Positions 11,176-22,200 of a stretch of 64,000 nucleotides of DNA are shown in pieces. Source of the DNA: Deuterostichococcus epilithicus. Taxonomy: Eukaryota; Chlorophyta; Trebouxiophyceae; Prasiolales; Stichococcaceae. Within the stretch, counting starts at the first letter, position 1. Every line of letters begins with the position of its first letter. The notes under the pieces are model-generated. The model was not told where the DNA came from and did no database searches. It was given only the letters and a program-made list of their open reading frames with translations. Position numbers and translations under genes: made by a program. The stretch is taken from positions 868,001 through 932,000 of the forward strand of contig JAVTLE010000013.1 of NCBI GenBank assembly GCA_033439295.1, in the 5' to 3' direction.

Positions 11176-14100
11176 TCACAGTTCAGCTCCTACCTCTGCG
11201 GCCTGCTGGCGGAGGCGCTTGCGCAGGGCAGCAGGCGCTGTCTCGGCGCGCTCTAGCAGCAGCTTGTGCAGCAGCACCAGGAATGTGCAAAGCTCCGGCC
11301 GCGGCGCCGGGCCTGTGACGAGTCAACGACGCCCATGAATGACAGCCAGAAGGAGGGGCCCCCGTCCCGGACTGGCAGGGGCCTTGAGGGTTTAGGCGCT
11401 CGAGACACGGGATGCGTCGATGCCGGCGCGTCGACCTGCTCCGCAAGCTGTGCTGCGCGCCGCGCAGCTGCGCGTTGGTCGTGGGCTCGGCTCCAGGTGC
11501 TTTGTGCTCGGCGCACCAGCGGCCGACAGGGAGCACACACTTGCAGCTGCAAGAACCTCCAGAAGACGACTTCGAGGTGCGATGCCGCACGCGTCCCCGC
11601 GATGCGCCTCACTCCCTGCGCAGCGCCCGCTGCCGTGCTCCTCACCCCGAGTCACTCAGGCTTGCGTTGGGCGCAGGCCCACGAAACCGGAATTGCAGCA
11701 GCGCACCCAGCAGCGCTTCCATGGCGCGCACGAGGGCGGTGAGGTGTGTGACGGCGCCTTTGACGTCGCCGGCGGCCTGGCAGCAGTTCAGCAGCGGCGT
11801 GCGGCAGTCCACCGCGTGCAGGTGCAGGCCGTGCGGCTGGCCCGGGCCGCCGCAGCCGGCCAGCACTCCCTCCGCCTGGGTCCGCGCGTCCGCCCACCGC
11901 TGCGCGCGGGTGTGCGGCAGGGTTGGGGGCTGAGGGTTGAGGGTTTCGAGAGCTCCTTTCCGGGCCCCTGCCCGATGCGTGAGCGGTTCGAGGCTGCAGG
12001 CTGGTATCGCTGGCAAGGCGGCGGCGGGGGGGCGCCCGGCCGCCGGGGACGTGGGGGAGGGTCTGCGGCACCGCCATGCCGGCAGGCGCAGTGCCGGCAG
12101 GCGGCGCGGCGGCCACGGCGTGACTGCCTCGACGGCCTGCGCTCGAGCACTCAGACATGCCAGCTGCTGCGACTGCCTCCGACACTGGACCCTACGTCCA
12201 GTGGAGTTACCATGGCAACGGCAAGCGAGACAGAGAGGCGCGGCGCGCACCCCCGCCTGTGTGAGCGCCATGACCAGCTGCCAAGCCTGGCCCGCTCTGT
12301 CCACAACGTCCTGGCAGCCGCCGCCCTGCGGCGTCCGCGCCAGTTTCTGCCGCCCGCACTCGCAGCACGTCCACCGCTGCGCCGCCGGCGCCGCCCCGCA
12401 GGCGCCGGCGCCGGCGTCGGCGGCCGGGCGCGGCGGCGCGAGCATCACGCCGCCGCAGCTCGCCTTCTCGCAGCACACGCCCTGCGCGGGATCAGGCTGG
12501 CAGTCTCATCGCTGCTTACAAAACCCCAGGTCGAGGCTGTTAGCAATTTCAGATAGTATGCAGATTGCATCTCCCACCGCAGCATCGCACAGCAGCAAGG
12601 AGGAAAAGGTTCGATTGGGTGGAATGTGTCAGTCCAAACTGCCAGCCAAACGCCACATGAGGGCTGCACCTCCAAACAGCGGTCCCCAGCACCAGCAGAC
12701 ACGTGACAGATGAGGAGCAGTCCGGCTAAGGGTATTTAAGTATCTCAAAACCCCTAGTCCGGCTTGGGGAGGGCGGACCTCCAGGAAGCGGTCTGGGGAA
12801 TAGGCCAGCGGCGCGGCGCAGCGGGCGCAGGCGCACGCGAAGAACTTGGTCTCCGCCAGCAGGCGCCCCCGCACCGCCCGCGGCTCCAGCAGGTTGATGT
12901 ACTGCGTGGCAGGGGGTTACAGGATGTTGCTGCTCCGCCCACTTCTCCTTCAGTGGATCAGGGAGTTAGGGAGGAGAGGATCTGTCTTGCATCTGCCGTC
13001 GCAGGCAGCTGAAGAGAGATGTGTGTGTGCGTGTGGCTGCCCAAGCCATGCTGTGGCTGCCCAAGCTATGCTGTGGACGCCTTTGTGCGCATCAAAAGGG
13101 TTGCATTCCATGCCCACCTGCACGGACAGCTCCTGCTCCTTTTTGATGGCCTCCACCGCCCGCACCTCCATGACGTCACCTGCGACCAGCAAGGTGGTTC
13201 AAGCATCAGCCTTCTGCATTTAGCATTCAGCATTTGCCAGCGCGTGCATGCAGCAGCCCCTGTGAGCTCTCACACCCTTCTCATGCAGCACGACCCGCAG
13301 CCGCCCTGATGACATAGCAGAGGATGGCGTTTGACCTATCCACTGTTTACCATGCCCGCTGTGTCAAACCCCACACTGCCGCCTGATGTCCAGTGAGCCA
13401 AGGGGAGGGGGGCACCTGTCGACACGTAGCAGCAGCTGGGCGCGCACGAGTGGTTCAACATGCTGAGTGCCTGCGCATGGAAAGGAGCCACGCCTTCCAG
13501 GCCCGATACACGCTCGATGTACGCCTGGTGGGCGGCCAGACCAGCTTCGGCAGGTTGTAAGGGCCTCCCATGCAGCTGAAGGTACTTGCCCCTGAAGATG
13601 TGGTTGCTGTTCGAAGAATCAGCAGCCGATGCCAGCATCCGGCGTGGCTGCGGCGCAGCATCAGGTGGAGCCTTGTGAGGACCTGCGAAAGCACCCAGCA
13701 AGCCCAGGCGCCCCGCACCGGGAACATGCCGAAGCCCTGGTCGGTGTTGGCTTCGGCGGCGGCGCCCACGCCGTGCGCATTGCCGTTCACGGCTGCCGCC
13801 GTGCGCCGCAGCCGGTCCGCGCAGCCCGGCTCGAAGGCGCCAGCCTGCTGCACGGCCTCGTGCAGCTTGCTGCGGGGACATTTTCGATCAATCGTTTCAG
13901 CACGACTAACGGACGCCTGGTGCATGGCCTCGTGTAGCTTGCAGCGGGGCGCCCCGGGCAGGCAGCCAGATTCTGGACATGGGGCACGCCTGCTGGCACC
14001 AGTGAAACAAGCGCCGGCTGGAGCCGGCGACCGGGAAGAGCTCCCAACTTGCAGGCAGCTGAGATGGAGACAGGGGTGCATGACGCACGCATGCCCTTGC

Positions 14101-15584
14101 GGTTGCAGGACTGCGCGTCAACCACACCCAACAGGCGCCTTCAGCCGGCGCCCGAGGATGTAGCCTGCCACGCCGATTGGAGGCCAATTGACATGAGCAA
14201 GAAGATACCTCCCATCCGAGAGCCGCATCCAGAAAGCGTCACCTGCAGGCCAGCGAGACGCTGTCGCGCCACGCGGCAGGCGTGCGCTCCCAGTGGTTCA
14301 GCAGCGCATTGATGTCTGCAGCACCGCAGTGCACCGTTGGCACCCGCGCCGCGCCGCCGCTGCCGCTTGCAGCGCCCGTTGTCGTGCCGCTGACCGCACC
14401 CGCTGCGACACCGGCCTCGCCACGGCCGGCATCGGCCACCCCGACCTGCAGAGCGTCTGCCGCCGTGACCTCTTCGCCGCCGCCATTTGCCTGGCTGCTC
14501 GGCGATGCGCCGCCGCCGCCGCCACTGCCACCTCCGTTGGGGACTGCGTCACTGTTGCCACGGCCTGCAGCCTCCTCCTCCTCCAGGCTGCGCCGTGCGT
14601 CCAGTTCCAGCACGATGCGCAGCAGGCCGATGTCGCAGTCGGCCGCCTGTGCGATTCCCGCCAGTGTCGGCAGCACCGGACCCGTGCGCGCATCGACGGC
14701 GGCGCGGCTGTCGCAGCAGGCGTCACTGCAATACCGTGGATCCAAGTCGCCTGGCGGCCCGGCAGCGCTGCCTGCGGCGGAGACCCAACAGGAATGCTGA
14801 GGCACGCAAGAGGCCGGCCCTGGCTCGAGTACACCGCTCATGGCAAATGCCTGGGAAAGGCAAGGCGCCATGGACCAGGCGGATTGCTGTGCATGGGCGC
14901 TCTCCTCGCTTCTCATTGGTGCAGTGTTCGGCAGGCAGTGATGCAGATGATGTCCTGAGGGGTGCACCTGGGAGGGGCTTGAAGCAGGCGTGGCAGATGC
15001 GTGCCATGTACCTCGCCCGCGGCAGCGCCGCCACCGCCCGCTCCCGCAGCACAAGCTCGCCTGCAGCGCGTCGATGTGCGTCATATTGCATGCGATGGAC
15101 CATTGGGGAGGCACAGGCTTTTCAGCGCCTTCACGAGTCTGCTGCAGGAGCCGAGGCAGCCCGATCCCACTCCCTCACGTGCAGTTGCACGGGGGATGCG
15201 CCTGAGCCTTGCACCCAGCCTACCGGCTCCATGGCTGCTGTCCCTACCTGGTGCAATGTCGCGGGTGGCCATCACGTGGCGCCCCAGCCGCTGGCTGAAC
15301 GCGATGCTCCAGGGCACGGCATTGCTGGCGACCAGGGCTTCGACCGCCGGCAGCGGCACAAACTCCTTCTTGGCCTGCACGGCTGCAAGACGGTTAGCGA
15401 CACGATCGCTTGCCACCCGAGGTCTCGCCCAACGATCGCACACATGCCTCAGAGGAAAAACTCCCAGCAAAGTTCACCTTCTTCTTCTTGTTCTTCTTGG
15501 CAGACTTCGACGCTGCTGGCGCAGCCGCCGCGCTCGGCTCATCCGCGCCGCCACCACTCGCGGTCTCTGCTTTGGTGACCACAT
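11176..15584 (-). CDS. SET-domain protein with split MYND-like zinc region (SMYD-like methyltransferase)
   Basis: This is a predicted protein-lysine methyltransferase. On the minus strand, a Lys-rich leader (15470-15582) leads to RLGRHVMATRDIAPG (about 15240-15390), the start of a SET domain. Next is a block at 14960-15060 with CHACFKPLP, then a long exon (14240-14800) with PRYCSDACC, a low-complexity Gly/Ala insert and INALLNHWERTP. Further on come GFGMFPVRG (about 13700-13885), ALSMLNHSCAPSC (about 13420-13560; the NHSC cofactor/active-site motif), VRAVEAIKKEQELSV (13110-13190) and a Cys-rich post-SET part (FFACACARCAAPL at 12755-12905; CCECGRQ near 12380). Helical, TPR-like sequence runs to the TGA at 11176-11178. 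MYND, insert, SET, Cys-rich tail is the SMYD order. The first ATG is not certain: the open frame near 15582 begins without one, so an upstream exon is possible. Exon ends are approximate. Confidence 0.78.
13844..13949 (-). repeat. Tandem echo of a SET-gene exon start
   Basis: Bases 13916-13949 repeat 13844-13877 with about 31 of 35 matches, offset 72 nt. On the minus strand the real exon starts at 13869 with SKLHEAVQQA. The copy upstream reads CKLHEAMHQA in the same open frame, but its acceptor CAG has become CTG. Confidence 0.75.
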
Positions 15585-16218
15585 TCCCTTCTCCTACGAT
15601 ATTCGAAGCATCAGATCAAGATCGCAACGGCGCCAATTCTGGACACATTGTGTATGATGCATCAAATGAGGATGGCGCCAATGTCGCTCACTGGCGCACC
15701 ATCCTTCAGGTGCAGGGCGTTGATATCATGCTGGAGGCCCCCAATCTTCTCAGTGCGCTTGCCCATCCTGTCGCAGTTGAGCTGTTACAGGCTCTCCCTG
15801 TGTTCACATATCCTGGCAATCCCCTCCGTAAGTCTGAGTCGGATTCGCAAAGACGCCGTGCCGCGTGGCACGGCTGGTCGGTACCAGAGATACGAATGGA
15901 GGGTTCAGGACTGCCGGTCTAGGCTGATGGCAACGTGTGCAGGAGAAAGCTGTGCAAGAGTGCATGATGTTGTGCATGGTTCCCACATGCAGATGAAATG
16001 TTCTGCAGGAAACACCGCAATTGCCGTCTCTGTGCAGCTACCGGCCTGCACGAGTCCATTAATTGAGAAAGATAGCCAATCATCGGGCATTGGTGCGCGC
16101 TGCTACAGCCGACCACCACCAGGCCTTGCCACCTGCGCAGCGGCAGACGCAGCTGGCGGCTGGCTTGCGGGATGTTGGATCGAGTGGTTTTGTTGAGGCT
16201 CTGAAGACATCTTCTGAA
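15585..16218. other. Divergent region between SET gene and DET2-like gene
   Basis: This should hold the 5' ends and promoters of the two divergent genes, and possibly an unrecognised first exon of the SET gene. I see no family motif on either strand. Confidence 0.4.
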
Positions 16219-16398
16219 ATGCGCTTCGTCTCTCTGGAATCCCTTAGCTGGGGCATGGTGGCGTGTGGTACCGCGGCTTGCGCCAGGCTGGCATCAGGCG
16301 CCATGCGCATGCGCTTCGTCTCTCTGGAATCCCTCAGCTGGGGCATGGTGGCGTGTGGTACCGCGGCTTGCGCCAGGCTGGCATCAGGCGTCACCGCA
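16219..16398 (+). repeat. 90-bp tandem duplication covering the DET2-like start codon
   Basis: Units 16219-16308 and 16309-16398 are nearly identical. Each begins with ATGCGCTTCG. The unit is exactly 30 codons and stays open through both copies, so the upstream ATG would give a protein with a doubled N-terminal hydrophobic segment. Confidence 0.92.
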
Positions 16399-17532
16399 GG
16401 ATATGGACGGTATTCACGTCGTGGCTGGGGCCCGATGATTGGTGCTCGCACTGCATGGATGGTGCGTCCGAAGATTCCTGTGGCTCCTGCAGCATTTCCT
16501 TCCAGTTCATGGCTCAGACGGCGCGTCAAAATCGCCGCACAGGCGCAGGAGATATGGAGTCTGCTGGTCCCAATGACGCTGCTGGTCACATCAGACGGTC
16601 AGACGCTTCAAAATTGCCTGTCGGCACAGAAGGCGCTGCTCCTGGCGATGTTCTGCACACACTACATGTACAGGTATGGTATGCACTTGATGTGTGACCA
16701 CACAGTTGGTCCAAGATCCGCCACTTACAGCGCCATCAGCAGACGCGTCCATGTTCACAGCCAAGACCGTTTCGGCTTCTGTGCAGGAGCCTCATCTACC
16801 CTCTCAGGATTCGCGGCGGCAAGCCGACCCCTGCCGGCATCTGCCTCATGGCAGCGGCGTTCTGCACCTATAATGGCCTTCTGCAGGTGATGCCGAAGTG
16901 TGATCATTGATGCGGGTTCTCTCTTGTTGCAAGAATGACGTGTGCATCACTCCTCAGGTGCTAACACAGCCACATGCAGGAGGCAGCTGCCAAAGATGCA
17001 ATAACACTTGTCCCAGGGCTGGTGGCTGTTGCGGGAGCCGGCTGTGGGCGGCGGGCTGCACAGCGCAAAATTCTGGGCGGGCTTCGTCTGCTGGGCAATT
17101 GGCTGGGGCGTCAACATGCAGGCGGACGCCACGCTGAACACGCTGCGAAAGCCAGGCCAACAAGGCGTGTACAGTTGAGCCAACCGCGCCGGATACTGCT
17201 TAAAGTGTGCAGGCAGCGAGTGCATACAATCAACGCTATTTATGCTACTGGGACCTGCATGGCGATGAGGGTGCAGTTGCATGTGCTGCGCAGGATATTT
17301 TATACCGCAGGGGGGAATGTTCAGGTATGTGTCGGGAGCCAACTTCTTTGGCGAGATATTGGAGTGGAGTGGCTGGGCACTCGCGGCACGGCGGCTGCCG
17401 GCTGTGGCGTTTGCAATTTTCACAGCGTGCAACCTCGCGCCACGCGCCTGGCACCACCACCAATTCTACATCCGGCGGTTTGGCAGCGCTTATCCGCCGC
17501 ACAGATGCGTGTTAATACCGTTGCTGTGGTAA
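16309..17532 (+). CDS. DET2: Steroid 5-alpha-reductase, DET2/SRD5A type, 5 exons
   Basis: The family reduces the delta-4 double bond of 3-oxo steroids with NADPH at the ER membrane; in plants it acts in brassinosteroid synthesis, and in algae probably on sterols. Exons: 16309-16461, 16549-16673, 16787-16886, 17017-17173, 17294-17532, all in phase, giving 257 aa, close to the usual 260. Motifs in order are YGRYSRRGWGP, LLLAMFCTHYMYR, SLIYPLRIRGGKPTP, NTLRKPG, IPQGGMFRYVSGANFFGEI and WHHHQFYI; the last three form the diagnostic NADPH/C-terminal block. Several hydrophobic segments fit a membrane protein. The start was set at the second ATG of a 90-bp tandem repeat because it gives family length; the ATG at 16219 would add 30 residues. 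The donor after exon 1 could shift slightly. Confidence 0.93.
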
Positions 17533-17920
17533 ACTTACACAGGCTGGCATTGCTCAGGACCACTCGAGCAACAATTCAGGTACAAAGCAAGCAGTCCCTT
17601 GCTCAAAGTTCAAAATCAACCGTCAGCGTCCTCCTACAACAATGGTACATGTCTTCTCGGGCACACTCCTTCTCTGACACGCCGCTGGAACATTGCCAAG
17701 AAGCCAAAACAGCAGAAAACACAAACGAAAGTTCCGGATCGTCAACCCTCACCACCACACCCTAGCATCCTAGTATCGATACCCATTGAGCGAAGGAGGA
17801 TCCATCATTTGCGGTGCCTGACATCAGGCGCTCGCAAGGATCCGCAATCTTCGTGCAGCAGTCTCGTAGAGTTGGCGCAGCAGCATGATTGCTGGCTTTC
17901 CCTTTGGATGTTCGAGAAAC
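17533..17920. other. Convergent 3' region between DET2-like gene and a minus-strand gene
   Basis: No gene is seen. A minus-strand frame at about 17824-17920 (FLEHPKGKPAIMLLRQLYET) looks protein-like. It could be an alternative C-terminal exon of the neighbouring minus-strand gene. Confidence 0.35.
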
Positions 17921-18816
17921 TCAGCTGTGCGCACTCGCGTCGTGAATCCGCTTGACGTCGTCAAGCGCGTCGCTCCACATGGCCGCGATCTCGTTGAAGG
18001 GCTGGGGCAGGTTCCAGAAGTTGGCCTCGTCATCGTGCATGTCGTCTGGGTCCGTCGCATCGTCGTCTGCAATTGACCATAAATTCGTCGGCTGTAATTG
18101 ACCATAAAGCAAGCCATTGAGAGTGCCGAGGCTCACGGGTGGGGGTGCGTGCGGGGGTGAGGCAGGCTGATGGTGCAGGCGTGCGACAGAAGGCCCTGCC
18201 ACGCTCAAGCAGCACGGTCGAAAATCCGTTGGAAGGCACGCACTAAGGCCATGAGAGAAGGGTGCGCACAGGGTATGTCGAGTGCTGCCTCCAGCTTTGC
18301 AACCGTTGCAAAGTTTTTCCTCGTCTGGCTGCAGTCGAGGCCGAAGACGAGGAAGCACGCCTCGGCCTCTTCACCCTCCAGCCCGTTGCAGGCCTCGATA
18401 GCGTCCCTGTGCAAGGGGTGGTGGAGCCATAAGCGCTGGAGCTGTTGGGATGCTGACTTGTGTCAACTTCAATGCTGCTGCAACAGCACTGTACGCAGCC
18501 AGCTGATGTCGCTGCTCATGAATATTGCAGCACGAGACCTCGCATACGGGACAGAGTCGTCTGAATGATTCTGAGATGGTTTGGCGTTTCAAGCGGATGG
18601 GCACCTTGCGCTGAACAGGTCGACCTCGCCGCAGGGTGGCATGCTCTCGAAGACAGGCCTGTCAGGCTGCTCCGCCTCGGATCCGAAACATCTGTGGTAG
18701 GCCGCAGTCGATAAGCGCGCATTGCGGGGTTTCACGGAAAGGCGCGAAGTCGAGGCAGAAAGTCGAGACACTGGCCGCAGCAGACACCGCGACACCGCGA
18801 GACAGCCGTGTGACAT
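17921..18816 (-). CDS. Protein of unknown function with probable mitochondrial presequence
   Basis: I do not recognise the family. The ATG at 18816 opens a 40-residue leader rich in Arg and Ser with no acidic residue (CLLRPVSRLSASTSRLSVKP), typical of a mitochondrial presequence. It is followed by EQPDRPVFESMPPCGEVDLF. The frame rejoins in phase (AG/G) near 18405 with AIEACNGLEGEEAEACFLVF. It continues through KLEAALDIPCAHPSLMALVR near 18250-18320. A further exon entering at 18066 gives DDEANFWNLPQPFNEIAAMW, and TGA is at 17921-17923. The conserved-looking Cys residues and acidic, helical composition suggest a small soluble matrix protein. The intron before 18066 has a duplicated acceptor. 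Exon ends between 18200 and 18420 are uncertain. Confidence 0.55.
18061..18110 (-). repeat. 25-bp tandem duplication across a 3' splice site
   Basis: Bases 18061-18085 and 18086-18110 are near-identical. On the minus strand each contains TTTATGGTCAATT followed by a CAG, so two equivalent acceptors lie 25 nt apart. The one nearer the exon (entering at 18066) gives the open frame. Confidence 0.8.
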
Positions 18817-19294
18817 GGTGACTCGCCAGTTGCACCGGTAAATACGCGCAGAAAGTCAGATCTGAGCACGGAGTGTGTGCCTTGTCACGGCGTTCCCTGG
18901 TAGATCTTGACGTGATGCCCAAGATCTTCTGAACGATTTGCACAAATGGCGTGGATGTTTACGAAAATTTACTGGATTTTACAGAGGACATGCAGATGGC
19001 AACGCAGAAGCCTGCAAAGACAGGGTCAGAGGTGCAATGAGAGGTTTACACAGCACGTCCAAAGCCGGTGCTCGTTGACCCGCCACACTACAATCGAATG
19101 ATTGCGGTGCCAAATAACTAGATACCTCTGAAACAAGGTCTACAGCAAGGCTGCACAGCAAAGTAATTTCAGGCCAGCGTCATGTCGTGACAAGCTGCTC
19201 GGTGCACAGAACATCGGGACCCCGCGCGTGTCATCACGCTCCCTCAAGTCAAGAGCCGTCAGCGCCGGATGCAGGCAGACTGGTTGGTCGTCGA
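18817..19294. other. Intergenic region between LACS 3' end and the mitochondrial-type gene
   Basis: Both neighbours are on the minus strand, so this holds the LACS 3' untranslated region and the promoter of the downstream gene. Around 18930-19000 it is AT-rich. No gene is seen. Confidence 0.45.
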
Positions 19295-22200
19295 TCACCT
19301 CCGAATCTTGTTGTACCTGCAGCGCGACCCGAGCAGCATGTGAGCATGGCGCCACTGCATGAGGGCCTCGATGTATGCCGTGGTAGGCGGGACATGTGTC
19401 CCCAAGCACATCCTCGAGTGACGCCGCATGCTTTTCTGATGCCAGAGCTGCCTGCAAGACTCACAGTGCGTCGATCTCCTCCTGGTACTTCTTTTGCAGC
19501 TGCGGCCGCTTCAGCTTGAAAGTGGGCGTCATCAGGTCGTCCTCGATGGAGAACTGCTCAGGCTCCACCAGCACGCCCTTGATCAGCTCGAAGCCCTGCG
19601 TTTGCGGGACACAGCCTCTGGACATTGCCGTGAATGATTCCAGCGGCACAAATGCTGGTAAATGCACAAGCCAGCAGCGCAACACGGTGCTCCCTGGCTC
19701 AGCAGGGAGCAGGGCCACAGCAGCGGCCGTGCCGAGGGGGCGACTGCAGGCAGCCGCCGGCCGGGGCTGCAGCCGCCGGCCGGGGGCGGCCGAGCACCTC
19801 ACCTTGAGCTTGCCCTCCTTGCCGGTGGTGTTGAGCTCCTTGAGCAGGAAGTCGCTGGTCTTGGCGTCCTTGCAGATGCCCGCCAGGTCGGTGGCGGCGA
19901 CGCCCACGCCCTTGGCCCACTCCTGGATCTTCGACTGCGGGTTCGAGACAGGGAGGGGCCTCGCATGTCTGGCCGGAAAGAAAGGAAAGAGACGAGCCCT
20001 CCTCTGCGGCGAGCAGGCGAGGAGGCCCGCCGATTAGTTGCCTGGACGTGTATGCAGGACCCCCAGGTCGACGTGTCACATGACTTGAGGTCACAGAAGC
20101 GTAGGCCAGATGAACCAACCAACGCATCGCAAGTAGCAGGAGAATGATGGTTCGCGGGCAAAGGGCATTCGAGCAGCACCTGGCTGGGCACCACCACGGC
20201 GACCAGCTGGCTCTCGTAGCTGTTGCCGTACACCCAGATTTGCTCTACAAAGGAGTTCTTCTTGAACACCGCCTCCACCTTCTCCACCGCAATGTACTCG
20301 CCTGCACATGATGGTAGTCCAAATCAGAGTGCCATCGGGATAGTCAGGCAGCAAGGCAGTCCGGCAGCCCCGAGGGGCGGCAGCGTGCCGTCCCAGCACC
20401 GCGAGGGTGTCGCTTTCTCCAGAGGGCCAGAATGCAGCATCACCAGGCAGCGGCACCGGGACGGCTGGCGCTCCGAACCGTCCGGCGCAGTCGCATTGGG
20501 ACGCACCCTGCGACAGCTTGAAGATGTTCTTCATGCGGTCGGTGATGCGCAGCGCGCCGGCCGGCGTGATCTCGCCAATGTCGCCGGTGTGGAACCAGCC
20601 GTCCGCGTCGAGCACCTCCTTCGTCTTGTCCTCCTGTTTGTAGTAGCCCGAGAACACCGCCGGCCCCCGCAGGCACACCTGCAGGTCAGCAGGCCTTGGC
20701 ATCGAGACAGATGCACTGGCATGGGGCAAGCATGCAGCGCCTGTTCATGATTGGCATTCAAGAAGCCTGGCACCAGAGACCACGAGCACCTCCCAGCACC
20801 AGGAGCAAACCCTGCTCCTGCGCCGCTGACTGAAAGTGAGTCATCTCATGTCAAATTACGGCCGAGCGGCGCAGCGCCGCAGGCAGCGTGCCATGACAAG
20901 CGCACCTCGCCGCGCGGCGGGCTGGCAGTGGCATCGTAGTTCATCTCTGGCACGCTCTCCAGCCGCACGCCCAGGCATGGCATCGGCGGTCCCACCGTGC
21001 CGGCTTGCTCCTGCGGCATGGCACACAGTGTTTCAGGCAGTGTTCGAAAGTGCCGAAAGAGCTCTGATGATGGGTTGTCCCTCCCCTACAGCGATGCACG
21101 CCCACATGGTAGTAGGGAGGAGAGGTTGAGCTGCAAGAGTCCAGACTTCACATTTCACGGGACCAGGGGCACAGCGCCGTCAGCGCACCTGGGAGTCGGG
21201 CACGGCGATGAAGGAGGCGGCGCATGTCTCTGTGAGGCCGTAGCCTTGCACCACGGGGCAGCACATGGTGACCTTGAGGAAGTCCTCGACGTGGCGCGCC
21301 AGCGGGGCGCCGCCAGTGACGATCAGCTTCACGCGCCCGCCCAGCCGTAGCTTGATCTTGGAGAACACCAGCTTGTCGAAGAAGGGCGCCGCCTGCAGCC
21401 CACCGACATGACAGGGTTTGGGCATGGCAATCTGCATGTGCGCTATATAGCGACCTTGGAGACGGCGCCGATGACAGCTTTTGAGCAGAAATCACTGAGC
21501 AGAGAGGCGGCCGCCGCTCTGCCTGCCGGTACGAGGTGCTGCTGCTGTGCCTGCAGCGGTTTTGAGTGCTGAGCACCTGGTCAGGGCTTTGAAATCACAC
21601 ATGCGCCAACAGGTGTTTGAGCAACTCAAGGAAAGTCAAACACACAGGGAGGTGGCGCTACTCACTGTGTGCTGCGGGTGGCCGGCCTCAATGAAGTGCA
21701 GCTTGCGCTTGAAGCCCCAGTTGAACAGGAATGCCTTCAGACCGCCCGCTTCCTGCATGCAACGAGGCAGTCGCTCAGCTCTACGCAACCAAAGCAGACA
21801 GGTTGGCAGGCCAGCTGCTGCGGGAATCAGGACGCATCACGCATGTCTGCTTTGGCTGCACAGTCAGGCGAGGCAAGCGAATGCAAGCCTATCATGGCAA
21901 AGACTCCCACCTGGATCTTTGACAGCACGCCGGAGTAAATGCGGTCGAAGACACGTGGCACGCCGATGAAGATGGTGGGCTTGAGCGCCCCGATGTCGTC
22001 CACCAGGCCCTTGATGTCGCCACGCCAAAACCCTATCTTGGCGCCCAGGTACAAGAAGGTCTCCTCAGCGGCGCGGTCGAAGATGTGCGCCAGCGGCAGG
22101 TAGGACAAAATCGCGTCGTTCTGGTTGACAGATTCGCCGTTGCCGACGTTGGGCGCAATCTGGTCCAGGAACGCGACCGTGGCCGCCACCGTCGCCACAA

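Noticed and set aside
12000-12500. Plus-strand frame of 378 codons across 11420-12556
   Set aside because: Shadow of the Cys-rich and helical minus-strand exons of the SET gene.
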